The translations under genes were made by a program, and so were the position numbers. This document shows positions 37,979-46,804 of a stretch of DNA of 64,000 bases, piece after piece (position 1 is the stretch's first letter; each line of letters starts with the position of its first letter). The stretch is from Streptomyces mutabilis (GTDB taxonomy: Bacteria; Actinomycetota; Actinomycetes; Streptomycetales; Streptomycetaceae), in the NCBI RefSeq assembly GCF_014649815.1, contig NZ_BMTT01000022.1, positions 18,542-82,541 of the forward strand. The letters are read 5' to 3'. The notes under the pieces are model-generated. The model made no database searches. It saw only the letters and a program-made list of their open reading frames with translations, and had not been told where the DNA came from.

Positions 37979-38722
37979 TCAGCCGGCCGCCGGAAGGGTG
38001 AACTCGTAGACCAGCGCGTCCTGCCGGGCGTCCAGGAGGAGGTCCGTGATCTCCAGGGGCCGCGCGTACTGGTCGTGCACTCGCCGGACGACGCGCACCG
38101 ACGGCGTGTCCGCGAGCCGGGTGATCGTGTCGCGGTGGTGCAGGGTCAGGCCCGCCCCGCGCATCCAGTCGTACGCCCGCAGCAGCTGCGCCGAGGCGGA
38201 ACCGTCGGCGCGGCCGCGATAGCGGGCCAGTTCCTCGACCTCGGCCAGGGCCACGGCGGAGAACGAGGTCACGGCCGTCCGCCGGCCGCTTCCGTCGGCG
38301 GTGGCGGACGTGTAGCGGTGCACCAGGGTCGGCCGGCCCGGCGCCAGCCCCAGGGCTTCGGCGTGCTCCCGTGACGGCGCCTCCCAGGCGACGGTGGCCA
38401 GGTCGCCGGTGCGCGGCTCCGCCGCCCGGGCGCCGACCGGGAAGACCAGGGACGCCGGGCTCTGCGGGGCCGGCCCCGGCAGGGCGACGTGGCTGCCCCG
38501 CCGGTCGGTCGCGAGCAGCCCGTCCCGGCGCAGCACTTCCAGGGCCTGCCGTACGGTCTCCCGGCTCACCCCGAAGTGCTCGGCCAGCCGGCGCTCACCG
38601 GGCAGCCGCCCGCCCGGCGGGAAGGTCCCTTCGCGCAGCTCGCCGAGCAGCCGTACGGCCACCCGCCGGTACAGGGGCGGTGCGTCGGCGGGGGAGTGGT
38701 CGTGCGGGGCGGTGCGGACCAT
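37979..38722 (-). CDS. GntR-family regulator, HutC/UTRA type
   Basis: 247 residues with CAGGAGGG before the ATG. The N-terminal winged helix is LYRRVAVRLLGELREGTFPP, GGRLPGERRLAEHFGVSRET, VRQALEVLRRDG. The C-terminal UTRA ligand domain ends ARPLEITDLLLDARQDALVY. HutC-type regulators bind GTnTAnAC palindromes, and one (TGGTCTAAACCA) lies 66 bp upstream of this start, suggesting autoregulation or control by DasR. It is probably co-oriented with the esterase gene upstream; the ligand may be a sugar phosphate. Confidence 0.86.
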   Translation of the reverse strand: MVRTAPHDHSPADAPPLYRRVAVRLLGELREGTFPPGGRLPGERRLAEHFGVSRETVRQALEVLRRDGLLATDRRGSHVALPGPAPQSPASLVFPVGARAAEPRTGDLATVAWEAPSREHAEALGLAPGRPTLVHRYTSATADGSGRRTAVTSFSAVALAEVEELARYRGRADGSASAQLLRAYDWMRGAGLTLHHRDTITRLADTPSVRVVRRVHDQYARPLEITDLLLDARQDALVYEFTLPAAG

Positions 38723-38786
38723 GCCGCGCCCTCCTGTCGGTGACGTACGGTAGCCGCGCGGGCCCGGTGCGCCACCAGAAGTATCA

Positions 38787-38800
38787 TTGGTCTAAACCAG
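38787..38800. promoter_or_regulatory. dre-like / HutC operator TTGGTCTAAACCAG
   Basis: TGGTCTAAACCA (38788-38799) differs from the DasR core TGGTCTAGACCA at one position and contains the GTCTAAAC pattern of HutC-type GntR operators. It sits between the acetyl esterase stop and the gntR start. Confidence 0.7.
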
Positions 38801-38901
38801 CAGGGAAGGGTCGTCTGCCGGTTCGGCCGAAACTGCACCGGCGCGTCGACCGTCCGTCACCACCCCACAAGGTGCCGTACAGGGCCCCCGCCCCGTCCCG
38901 G

Positions 38902-39870
38902 TCAGAGGTAGGACCGCAGCCAGCGGAGCTTGGCGGCCTCCTGGAAGGGCCCGCCGCCCTCGTGGTCGTTGAAGTCGTACACCTCGATCGCCTTGTCGTC
39001 GTGCGCCCAGGCGTTGAACGCCGCGAAGACGGTCGACGGCGGGCAGGTCTGGTCCTCCAGGGCCGCCGAGAAGAGTGCGGGGGCGCGGCCGCGCGCCGCG
39101 AAGTGCACCCCGTCGAAGTAGGACAGCGTGCGCAGCGCGTCCTCGGTCCGGCCGCGGTGCGTCTTGAGGTACAGGCCGATCTCCCGGTAGGGGTGCCGGT
39201 CGGTGAGCGTGGTCGCGCGCGGGAAGTCGCACAGGAACGGCACGTCCGGCGCGACCGCCCTCAGGTCCGGCACCAGCCCGCCGACGGCGATCGTGATGCC
39301 GCCGCCCTGGCTTCCGCCGAGGGCGACCGTGCGGGCCGCGTCGGTCAGCGGGTGAGAACGCGCCGCCTCCACCGCGCGCACGGCGTCGGTGAAGACGCGG
39401 CGGTAGTAGTAGTTCTCCGGGGTGTCCAGGCCACGGGTCATGAATCCCGGGTACGCGGGGGAGCCGCCGACCGGGTCGGCGGTGCCGCCACCGCCGCCCC
39501 ATGCGCTGCCCTGACCGCGGGTGTCCATGACGAAGTGGGCCCGCCCCGTGGACGCCCACAGCAGGTGTTCGTGCGGCAGTCCGCGCCCGCCGCCGTACCC
39601 CACGAACTCCACGACCAGCGGCAACGGCTCCTCCGCCCCGGCGGGCAGCGTCAGCCAGCCCTTCACCGGGTGGCCGCCGAACCCGGCGAAGGTCACGTCG
39701 TACACCCGCACCGTGGACAGTCCCGCGTCCACCGGCTCGAAGCGGGCGGCCAGTTCGTGCTCGCGGGCCTCGGCGAGCGTCTTGCTCCAGAAGGCGTCGA
39801 AGTCCTCGGGCTCGGCCGACGCGCTGCGGTACGTGCGGAGTTCGTCGAGCGGAAGGTCGAACAGGGCCAT
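38902..39870 (-). CDS. Acetyl xylan esterase / cephalosporin-C deacetylase family (AXE1)
   Basis: 322 residues with AAAGGCGG before the ATG. This is a carbohydrate esterase family 7 alpha/beta hydrolase. Motifs are RGQGSAWGGGGGTADPVG (family RGQ box), the nucleophile elbow VALGGSQGGGITIAVGGL, the acid in SAALEDQTCPPSTVFAAF and the histidine in YDFNDHEGGGPFQEAAKLRW. CE7 enzymes remove acetyl groups from short xylo-oligosaccharides and from cephalosporin C in the cytoplasm. There is no signal peptide. It could serve the bxl xylobiose locus elsewhere in the window, but lies beside a GntR gene. Confidence 0.88.
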   Translation of the reverse strand: MALFDLPLDELRTYRSASAEPEDFDAFWSKTLAEAREHELAARFEPVDAGLSTVRVYDVTFAGFGGHPVKGWLTLPAGAEEPLPLVVEFVGYGGGRGLPHEHLLWASTGRAHFVMDTRGQGSAWGGGGGTADPVGGSPAYPGFMTRGLDTPENYYYRRVFTDAVRAVEAARSHPLTDAARTVALGGSQGGGITIAVGGLVPDLRAVAPDVPFLCDFPRATTLTDRHPYREIGLYLKTHRGRTEDALRTLSYFDGVHFAARGRAPALFSAALEDQTCPPSTVFAAFNAWAHDDKAIEVYDFNDHEGGGPFQEAAKLRWLRSYL

Positions 39871-40075
39871 CGAGAACCGCCTTTGCTGAAGAGTCGGTGC
39901 CGGACCGTACGGATGATCACACCGTACGTGAGTGATCGGAGGTCTCGCCAGATCCCATGGAGGATTCCGTCGGCGTTCGGTCCGTCGAACCGCAGGTCAG
40001 GGGCGTCTGAGTGCGGGGACGGCGAGTCGGCGGCCTTCGACGGCCGGTGCAGGAGGTCGGGTCAACGGCCCTCGG

Positions 40076-40663
40076 TCAGGCCCGGCGATGGGTCCACTGC
40101 GGTTCAATCAGGGCCCAGTCGCGGTCCCACTCGGCCAGTCGGCGCCGCAGGGTCACCTTGCGCACGGCGCAGTGCGCGAGGAGCACCGCGAGCGCCGCTC
40201 CGATGGTCGTGCAGGCACCGACGGTCACGCTGTGCTGCAGGACGGCGGAGGCGTCCGTCGGCTCCGGTACGTTCCGGCCGCGGGAGTCCAGCCACACGTC
40301 CACCGCGTCGCCGTGCCGGCTACCGGCCGGGACCCGGGCCGTGGTCGTTCGTTCCGCGCCGTCCGGCGTGGTCCAGCGCACGGTCGCACGGTAGGAGTAC
40401 TGCCCGCCCCCCTGTACCGACGGGAGGGTGTCCGGGGTGCTCCTGTCGTCCACCGTCGCACGCACGCGGTGCCGCTCGGCCCGCTGCTCCGCCGCGACCG
40501 CCTGAGCCCCGCCGTGGCTCCACGACGCGGTGGCCGCTCCCAGCAGCGGTGCCCCCATGAACAGCAGGAGGGCGACGGCCAGGATCGTCCACCCCTCGAC
40601 GACGTCCGACCGGCGTCGCAGCGGATTGCGCCGCAGGCGCCAGCCGCGCACCCGGGTTCGCAT
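40076..40663 (-). CDS. Rv1733c-like two-helix membrane protein
   Basis: 195 residues from the ATG at 40663, with GGAGG seven bases upstream. A basic N-terminus (RGWRLRRNPLRRRSDVVEGW) leads into helix one (TILAVALLLFMGAPLLGAAT). An extracellular beta-rich middle (QYSYRATVRWTTPDGAERTT) and a second helix (VGACTTIGAALAVLLAHCAV) follow. This topology and the N-terminal pattern fit the Rv1733c-type family that is multiplied in Streptomyces genomes. Function unknown. Confidence 0.72.
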   Translation of the reverse strand: MRTRVRGWRLRRNPLRRRSDVVEGWTILAVALLLFMGAPLLGAATASWSHGGAQAVAAEQRAERHRVRATVDDRSTPDTLPSVQGGGQYSYRATVRWTTPDGAERTTTARVPAGSRHGDAVDVWLDSRGRNVPEPTDASAVLQHSVTVGACTTIGAALAVLLAHCAVRKVTLRRRLAEWDRDWALIEPQWTHRRA

Positions 40664-40809
40664 GTCGACCTCCGCGCCTCGTGTGCGAGTGCCCGCAGTG
40701 TTCGGGTACCCCGTACGGCCGGCCTCGTTCGCCCCGTCGGCACCCAGATCGCGGCGCACCCGGAAGGCTTCCCCCCCGGAACGCAAAGGATCTCGCAAGC
40801 AGCGCAGGA

Positions 40810-41586
40810 TCAGCCGAAGCGTTCGATCCGGATGCGCTTCACCGGCTGGCCGGTCGCCACCAGCAGGCGCGAGGCGTGCTCCGCGAAGGAGTTGGAGCCG
40901 CACACGTACGCCTCCCAGCCCCCGGCGGGCGGCTCGGACAGCAGCGGCGCCAGGTGTGCTGCCGTCATCCGGCCCACGGGCGTGCCGGCCGGCGCGCTCC
41001 GGGTGAACACCGGAATCGTCTCCGCGCCCAGCTCACGGGCGTAGATCAGTTCCTCGGGGCTGCGGGCGGACACCAGCATCCGCAGCGGGACCGTCAGGGC
41101 CCGCTCCCGGTGGTGGCGGACCATCGACATCAGCGGTACGACCCCGGAGCCCGCGCCCACCAGCAGGGCGGGCCGGTCGCCGGGCCAGGCGAAGAAGCCG
41201 CTCAGCGGGCCGCGCACCTCGATGCGGTCGCCCGGCCGGGCGACCCGGTGGAACCAGCCGGACACCTCGCCGTCCTCGACGTGGTCGAGGGTCAGCTCGA
41301 TGTGTCCCGAGTCGTCCGGCGCGGAGGCCAGCGAGTAGTGCCGCTGGGCCACGTAACCGTCCTCGGCGGTGAGCCGCAGCATCAGGTGCTGCCCGGGGAG
41401 GTGGCCCGCCCAGCCGGGGACCGCGAACCGGAAGGTGGACGCGCGGGGCGTCTCCCGGCGGATCTCCGTGAGGGTGGCCGTCTGCCACCTCGCGGCCACC
41501 TCGCCCGCCACCTCGATGCGTCCCGGCACGGCGAACCGCGTCGGGGGAGTGAAGGCCGCCGTCGTGTGCGTCGTCGTCTCAGTCAC
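40810..41586 (-). CDS. Ferredoxin/flavin reductase-like FAD/NAD(P)H oxidoreductase
   Basis: 258 residues from a GTG at 41586 that overlaps the end of the upstream gene by 8 bp. The FNR fold is complete: QRHYSLASAP for flavin binding, GAGSGVVPLMSMVRHHRE for the NAD(P) phosphate loop, and AYVCGSNSFAEHASRLL near the C-terminus. There is no [2Fe-2S] domain at either end. Being translationally coupled to a molybdopterin oxidoreductase, it probably supplies or takes electrons from it. Confidence 0.85.
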   Translation of the reverse strand: MTETTTHTTAAFTPPTRFAVPGRIEVAGEVAARWQTATLTEIRRETPRASTFRFAVPGWAGHLPGQHLMLRLTAEDGYVAQRHYSLASAPDDSGHIELTLDHVEDGEVSGWFHRVARPGDRIEVRGPLSGFFAWPGDRPALLVGAGSGVVPLMSMVRHHRERALTVPLRMLVSARSPEELIYARELGAETIPVFTRSAPAGTPVGRMTAAHLAPLLSEPPAGGWEAYVCGSNSFAEHASRLLVATGQPVKRIRIERFG

Positions 41587-42184
41587 CGGAGTACCGCTGC
41601 TCCTGCCAGGGGTTGCCGCGCGCGTGGTAGCCGTTCCGCTCCCAGAAGCCCGGCTCGTCGTGGTCGAGGAGCTCCAGGCCGGCGATCCACTTGACGCTCT
41701 TCCAGAAGTAGAGGTGCGGCACCACGAGTCGTGCCGGGCCGCCGTGCTCGGGGGCGAGCGGTTGTCCGCCGTACTCCCAGACAATCCATGCGCGCCCGCC
41801 GGTCAGGTCCGCGAGCGGCAGGTTCGCGGTGTAACCGGTGTGCGCGTAGGCGACGGCGTGCGTGGCGGAGGGCAGGGGAGCCGCCGCCTCCAGGAAGGCG
41901 TCCAGGGACACGCCCGCGAACCGCACCCCGAACTTCGACCAGCCGGTCACACAGTGGATGTCGCCCTCGTACGCCGACGCCTGCAGGCGGTGGGCGCCCG
42001 CCCAGTCCCAGGTGCGCGCCTCGGCTACCAGGCCGCCGACGCGGAAGGTCCAGTCGGCGGGTGACAGCTCGGGCGTGACCTCGGCGGACAGCACGGGCCA
42101 GTCGTCGCCGGCGTCGTACTGGCCGGGCGGCAGCCCCGGCCGGGCGCCGCGCGGGCGCCCGGTGAAGCCTCGGGTGGTGTTCAT
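41579..42184 (-). CDS. Sulfite-oxidase-like molybdopterin oxidoreductase
   Basis: 201 residues from the ATG at 42184. It is a single oxidoreductase molybdopterin domain. The molybdenum-ligating cysteine is C78 in EGDIHCVTGWSKFGV. HTGYTANLPLADLTGGRAWI and EHGGPARLVVPHLYFWKSVK are further signatures of the YedY/MsrP-like group. The size fits a stand-alone Moco domain without dimerisation or haem domains. There is no Tat signal, so it is cytoplasmic, unlike MsrP. It forms an operon with the reductase gene downstream (8-bp overlap). The substrate is unknown; sulfoxides or N-oxides are candidates. Confidence 0.87.
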   Translation of the reverse strand: MNTTRGFTGRPRGARPGLPPGQYDAGDDWPVLSAEVTPELSPADWTFRVGGLVAEARTWDWAGAHRLQASAYEGDIHCVTGWSKFGVRFAGVSLDAFLEAAAPLPSATHAVAYAHTGYTANLPLADLTGGRAWIVWEYGGQPLAPEHGGPARLVVPHLYFWKSVKWIAGLELLDHDEPGFWERNGYHARGNPWQEQRYSGD

Positions 42185-42276
42185 GCGGTCGGGCCTTTCG
42201 AACCGGCGCGAGGGGGTGACGCGGCCGGCGTGGTCAGTGCGTACGCGGTCAACCGTACGTGTCCCCGGACCGGAAC

Positions 42277-42771
42277 TCAGTCCCGGTCCTCGTGGTGCGC
42301 GGCGCCCTGCCACGCGTTGTACCGCTCCAGATACGCGGCGAAGCGGACCAGGTCCTCCTCGGGCCAGTCCGCGAGACGCTCCCGGAAGGCGGTGCGGCGG
42401 CTCTCGGTGACCTGGGCCAGGATGCGCCGCCCGGCTTCCGTCAGGTGCAGGATTCGGACGCGGTGGTCGTCCGGGTCGACGCGCCGTTCGACCAGCTCGA
42501 TGCGCTCCAGCGCGGACACCTGGCGGCTGACGGTGGACTTGTCCAGGGCGTAGTGGGCGGCCAGGTCGGCGGCCCGGCAGCCGCCGCGTTCCTCCAGGTG
42601 ACCGAGGAGCGTGTACGACACCAGGGACAGCTCCGGGTGCATGCGCCCGGCGGAGGCGCGGGCTCGGCGCGCGAAGGTCGTCAGCTCTTGCTGGATCGTC
42701 TCCACGGCCGCGGCCGCCGTGCGGTCGCCGGGGGTGACCGTCGTCTCATCGGGCGGCCGGTCCGTCCTCAC
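42277..42771 (-). CDS. MarR-family transcriptional regulator
   Basis: 164 residues. The MarR winged helix is LVSYTLLGHLEERGGCRAAD, HYALDKSTVSRQVSALERIE, RRVDPDDHRVRILHLTEAGR. A perfect AGTTGTA-N3-TACAACT palindrome is centred 29 bp upstream of the start, with a weaker second copy beyond, fitting autoregulation. It lies 92 bp upstream of the Moco/reductase pair on the same strand and could regulate it. The divergent DNA on the other side holds only a broken gene. Confidence 0.86.
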   Translation of the reverse strand: MRTDRPPDETTVTPGDRTAAAAVETIQQELTTFARRARASAGRMHPELSLVSYTLLGHLEERGGCRAADLAAHYALDKSTVSRQVSALERIELVERRVDPDDHRVRILHLTEAGRRILAQVTESRRTAFRERLADWPEEDLVRFAAYLERYNAWQGAAHHEDRD

Positions 42772-42791
42772 AGGTCCTCCTCCACGGTGCT

Positions 42792-42808
42792 AGTTGTAGA
42801 GTACAACT
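42792..42808. promoter_or_regulatory. MarR operator palindrome AGTTGTAGAGTACAACT
   Basis: Perfect 7-bp arms with a 3-bp centre, immediately upstream of the marR start. A related imperfect element, GTTGTATAGGTCAAC, follows at about 42819-42833. The A/T-rich sequence stands out from the GC-rich surroundings, as expected for a conserved operator. Confidence 0.75.
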
Positions 42809-42838
42809 TGCGGTAAGAGTTGTATAGGTCAACCATCA

Positions 42839-43609
42839 GCCGGCCATCACGGGAACCTTCGAGGTCGTGCGCGTTTGGAGTCGCACGCCCCGCGCCGCGT
42901 ACTGACGGGCCTGATCACCCCGCTCCTGACGTGCGTCGGGACGGGACACGCGTACATGGGGGCCTTCGCCGCCCGAGCCGAGCCACCTCCCGGTCGCCGT
43001 CGTGGGCGCCATGGCCGCCGAGAAGGTCTTCACCTCGACCGCCGAACGGCAGGGCGTCCCCCAGAAGGTGACCGACGTGGCCACCCCGGTCGACGACGAC
43101 CCCACCGGACAGCGGTGTCGTCGTCGTGGTCAGTGGCATCGGCGCCCTGCTCGCCGGACCGGTGTTCCGACTGGCCCACCACGGCCGCGCCGGACCTGTG
43201 GCGCCCACAGCCTGCTGTACTTCGACGGCGACGGGCTGGGCCGCAGCGTCCGGTCGCCGATCGCCTGGCGTCTCCTCGGCCTCCGCCTCCTCGAAGGCCG
43301 TGGACGGGGACGTGCTCCCACGTTCGCCGGACCGCGCGTGATTCGGCTGGTCGGGGGTCGGTGCGGGTGTCGTGCCGGACCGCCTCGCGCAGGGCTGCTA
43401 GAGCCGTGACCAGGAGGGCGAGCAGCAGGCGTCTGATCATCTGGGGTAGGGTGACCGTCGGCCGCGGGCAGTCCCGGCCGTCGGACATCAAGGAGGTGGG
43501 ACCCATTACCGCTGTGTCGGCCCGGGTGCTCTCACCTTACGGCAGTGCGGTCACCGGCAACGGATGACCGTGAGAGCGCCCTTCGGTTCGCGAAAGGCTC
43601 TCGGCTTCC
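42839..43609 (+). other. Degenerate stretch with fragments of an unidentified membrane protein
   Basis: No intact gene is credible. Plus-strand fragments in different frames look coding: LTGLITPLLTCVGTGHAYMG (from about 42900), LPVAVVGAMAAEKVFTSTAE with RQGVPQKVTDVATPVDDDP (about 42985-43100), and VSGIGALLAGPVFRLAHHGR (about 43126-43190). Together they suggest a small membrane protein broken by several frameshifts, divergent from marR and behind its operator. I do not recognise the family. From about 43200 to 43600 nothing convincing is seen. Confidence 0.4.
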
Positions 43610-44443
43610 ATGCCCCCACTGTCTTCATCGTCCCCTCTCCCCTCTCCCTTCTCCGCGTCCTTGCCCTCTCCTGACGCCGTCGTGGCCGCGCTGCGCACCG
43701 CCGGCTGCGTCTTCGCCGAGGACGAGGCCGAGTTGATCCTCGCCACCGCCCGCACCGCCGGGGAACTCCTCGCCCTGGTGGACCGCCGCGTCAGTGGCCT
43801 GCCCCTCGAACTCGTCCTCGGCTGGGCCGGCTTCCGGGGCCTGCGCATCGCCGTCGCGCCCGGCGTCTTCGTGCCCCGCCGCCGTACCGAGTTCCTGGTG
43901 ACCGAGGCCCTGGCGCAGGCGCCGGACGCGGCCGTCGTCGTGGACCTGTGCTGCGGCTCCGGCGCGGTGGGCGCCGCCCTGGCCGCCGCGCTGGACCGGC
44001 CCGAGGTGCACGCCGCCGACGTCGACCCCGCCGCCGTGCACTGCGCCCGCGGCAACCTCGCCGACGCCGGAGGGCGGGTGTACGCCGGGGACCTGTTCGA
44101 CGCGCTGCCCGACACGGTGCGCGGCCGCGTGGACATCCTGGCGGCCAACGTGCCCTACGTTCCCACCGGCGAGGTCCCCCTGCTGCCCGCCGAGGCCCGG
44201 GACCACGAGCCGCTGGTCGCCCTCGACGGCGGCGCCGACGGCCTGGACGTGCTGCGCAGGGTCGCCGCCGGGGCACCGGACTGGCTCGCGCCCGGTGGCT
44301 GCCTGCTGGTCGAGACGAGCGAACGTCAGGCACCGGCGGCCGTCGACGCCTTCACCCGGGTGGGGCTCGCGACCCGTCTCGCGGTCTGCGAGGAGCTGTA
44401 CGCCCATGTGGTGATCGGCGTCAGGGAGCCCGGCCTGGGCTAG
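43610..44443 (+). CDS. PrmC/HemK-like protein N5-glutamine methyltransferase
   Basis: 277 residues. The SAM loop is VVDLCCGSGAVGAALAAALD, with HAADVDPAAVHCARGNLADA next. The glutamine/adenine-binding NPPY motif is present as NVPYVPTGEVPLLPAEARDH. The N-terminal 60 residues are shorter and Pro/Ser-rich compared with true PrmC, so it is the 'putative protein N5-glutamine methyltransferase' paralogue common in Streptomyces; release-factor methylation is not certain. Its last 23 bp overlap the end of the convergent SpoIIE-type gene. Confidence 0.8.
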   Translation: MPPLSSSSPLPSPFSASLPSPDAVVAALRTAGCVFAEDEAELILATARTAGELLALVDRRVSGLPLELVLGWAGFRGLRIAVAPGVFVPRRRTEFLVTEALAQAPDAAVVVDLCCGSGAVGAALAAALDRPEVHAADVDPAAVHCARGNLADAGGRVYAGDLFDALPDTVRGRVDILAANVPYVPTGEVPLLPAEARDHEPLVALDGGADGLDVLRRVAAGAPDWLAPGGCLLVETSERQAPAAVDAFTRVGLATRLAVCEELYAHVVIGVREPGLG

Positions 44444-46523
44444 GCGGGTCCGGCGGCGTGGCCCGGGCGATCAACAGGGCCACGTCGTCGGAGTTCTCCG
44501 GCTCGTGCAGCGTGCGCAGGAGCAGATCGCACACCTCTTCCAGCGGGCGGTCCGGCCCCTCCAGCAGCGCAAGGAGCGCGTCGAGCCGCTCGTCGAGCGG
44601 ATGCCTGCGCGTCTCGACGAGACCGTCGGTGTAGAGCACCAGCCGGTCACCCGGTTCGAGGTCCACCGTGGTGGTCGAGAACGGGATCCCGCCTACCCCG
44701 AGCGGTACCCCGGTGGGCAGGTCCAGCAGCTCGGGCGGACGGCCGGCCCGCAGGCGGACCGGCGGCAGGTGGCCGGCGTTGGCGATCCGGCACTGCCGCA
44801 GGTGCGGGTCGTGGACGGCGTAGACACAGGTGGCGATGGCCTGGTCCAGGCCGGCCGTGGTCCGGTCGAGGTGCTCGAGCAGGAACGCCGGATCGAGGTC
44901 GAGGGCGGCCAGGGTGTTCGTCGCCGTGCGCAGCCGTCCCATGGAGGCCGCCGCCGCGATGCCGCTGCCCATCACGTCGCCCACCACGAGCGCGGTCTTG
45001 CAGCCCTCCAGACCGATCACGTCGAACCAGTCGCCGCCGACCTCGCTGGTGGCCTCGGCCGGCTGGTAGCGGGAAGCGACCTCCAGTCCGCCCGTCACCG
45101 GTGGATGACTGGGCAGCAGACTGCGCTGGAGGGTGAGGGCGGCGTCGCGGGCGTTCTGGTACCAGCGGGCGTTGTCGATCTGGAGCGCCGCCCGGACGGC
45201 CAGCTCGCGGGCGAGCAGCAGGTCGTCCTCGCCGAACGGCAGCGGATTGCCCATCCGCTTGAGGTCCAGGGCACCGAGCACCTCGCCCCGCGCGATCAGC
45301 GGCACGGCCAGGTAGGAGTGCACGCCCGCCCGGCGCAGCAGTTCGGCCGCCTCGGGAGAGCGGGCGATCCGCGGCAGGTCCTTCTCGGACACCCGCTCCA
45401 CCATCACCGGCCGGCCCGTGCGCACGCACTCGGTGACCAGGCGGTCCGGCCCGTACCGGGCGACGTGACCGGGCTCGTCGGCCGCCCGCAGTGCCTCGGG
45501 CGCGTCGTGCGCGTGCACGGCCAGCGCGCGGATCACGGCGGGTTCGGCAGGCCCCAAAGTGCTGCGACGGCCCTTCACCACGGCCTCCAGCAGATCCACG
45601 GCCGCTATGTCGGCGAGGCCGGGCACGGCCACGTCGGCCAGTTCGTGCGCCGTGCGGTCCAGCTCCAGCGTGGTCCCGATCCGGGCCGAGGCGTCCGCGA
45701 CGGCGGCCAGCCGGCGCCGTGCTGCCTCCGCCTCGACCCCCGCCCGGTGCTGCTCGGTGACGTCCACGACCGACACGGCCACGCCCAGCACGGCACCGAC
45801 GGCGTCCTCCAGCCGGTACAGCGAGACCGACCAGGCGTGGTCCTCGTCCGGGTCGGCGGGGGTACGGCCGGTCGCCGACCGGTCGACCGCCGGCCGCCCC
45901 GTCTCCAGCACCCGGCGCGCCGCCTCCTCGAGCGGGGCGGCGTCCACCGACGGCAGCACGTCACGGATCGTGCGGCCGATGTGCTCCTCGGCGGGCAGGC
46001 CGTTGAGCCGCTCCAGGGACGGGTTGACCGAGAGGTAGCGCAGCTCGGTGTCCAGCACGGCCAGCCCGATCGGGGACTGCCGGATCACCCGCGTGGACAG
46101 CGCCACGTCCTGCTCCAGACGGCGCACCGTCGACCGGTCCGCCGCGAGCCCCAGCGCGTAGACGTCCCCCCGGTCGTCCAGGAGCCGCATGTTGCGGAAC
46201 TCCACCAGCCTCGTGCCGCCGTCCTTGCGGCGGACCGGAAACGCCCCGGCCCAGCTCTTGCCGGTCCGCATGACGTCGGCGAACAGCTTGACGACCAGGT
46301 CGAGGTGGCGTTCGTGGACCATGATGCGGGCGGCGTACTGCCCGAGAGCCTCCGGCGCCGAGTAGCCGAACAGTTCCTCGGCCTGCGGGCTCCACAGCAC
46401 GATCCGGCCCTCGGTGTCCAGCACCACCGAGGCCACGTTCAGCACGTCGAGCAGTCCGCTCGGCCGCACCGGTCCGCGCGGTACGGCGTCCCCGTCCGAC
46501 CCGGCAGACCCGGCTGCACTCAT
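44421..46523 (-). CDS. PAS-PAS-GAF-SpoIIE protein phosphatase
   Basis: 700 residues from the ATG at 46523; GTG codons at 46541 and 46556 are alternative starts. Domain order is PAS 1 (about residues 25-140: VVLDTEGRIVLWSPQAEELF), PAS 2 (about 150-260: PIGLAVLDTELRYLSVNPSL), GAF (about 275-420: YLAVPLIARGEVLGALDLKR), and PP2C/SpoIIE phosphatase (about 450-690: SEVGGDWFDVIGL, VVGDVMGSGIAAAASMGRLR, VLYTDGLVETRR) with metal-binding aspartates. Such proteins dephosphorylate anti-anti-sigma factors to control sigma factors of the SigB/SigF type. No anti-sigma partner is adjacent. Soluble, sensing a small ligand or redox state through PAS/GAF. Confidence 0.88.
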   Translation of the reverse strand: MSAAGSAGSDGDAVPRGPVRPSGLLDVLNVASVVLDTEGRIVLWSPQAEELFGYSAPEALGQYAARIMVHERHLDLVVKLFADVMRTGKSWAGAFPVRRKDGGTRLVEFRNMRLLDDRGDVYALGLAADRSTVRRLEQDVALSTRVIRQSPIGLAVLDTELRYLSVNPSLERLNGLPAEEHIGRTIRDVLPSVDAAPLEEAARRVLETGRPAVDRSATGRTPADPDEDHAWSVSLYRLEDAVGAVLGVAVSVVDVTEQHRAGVEAEAARRRLAAVADASARIGTTLELDRTAHELADVAVPGLADIAAVDLLEAVVKGRRSTLGPAEPAVIRALAVHAHDAPEALRAADEPGHVARYGPDRLVTECVRTGRPVMVERVSEKDLPRIARSPEAAELLRRAGVHSYLAVPLIARGEVLGALDLKRMGNPLPFGEDDLLLARELAVRAALQIDNARWYQNARDAALTLQRSLLPSHPPVTGGLEVASRYQPAEATSEVGGDWFDVIGLEGCKTALVVGDVMGSGIAAAASMGRLRTATNTLAALDLDPAFLLEHLDRTTAGLDQAIATCVYAVHDPHLRQCRIANAGHLPPVRLRAGRPPELLDLPTGVPLGVGGIPFSTTTVDLEPGDRLVLYTDGLVETRRHPLDERLDALLALLEGPDRPLEEVCDLLLRTLHEPENSDDVALLIARATPPDPPSPGRAP

Positions 46524-46804
46524 CCCACGCCCCGCCTTCACCGTTCCACGCGGCACGCCCTGTCGATGCCGACTCCCTTGTTCTACCGCGTTCCACCGCG
46601 CACAGAGACGATTCTCCGAGGCCGCTGCCGCCTCCTTCCAGCATCACCCGGCTCGGAGGTGACCGCCGCATGGAGCAGGAGAGGGCCGGTCCGGGCGGAC
46701 CCGACCAGAGTTGCTCTGTACATGACTGCCTTGCGGCGGCGAGACTGTGCGCCGAGCGCGTCCCGCCCGCCGTGTCACCCACCCCCCACCCGAGGAGCCC
46801 GCCC

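Noticed and set aside
43030-43506. Minus-strand frame starting with a hydrophobic stretch (MIRRLLLALLVTALAALREA)
   Set aside because: After the first 20 residues it becomes Arg/Gly-rich noise, and it lies opposite the plus-strand fragments.
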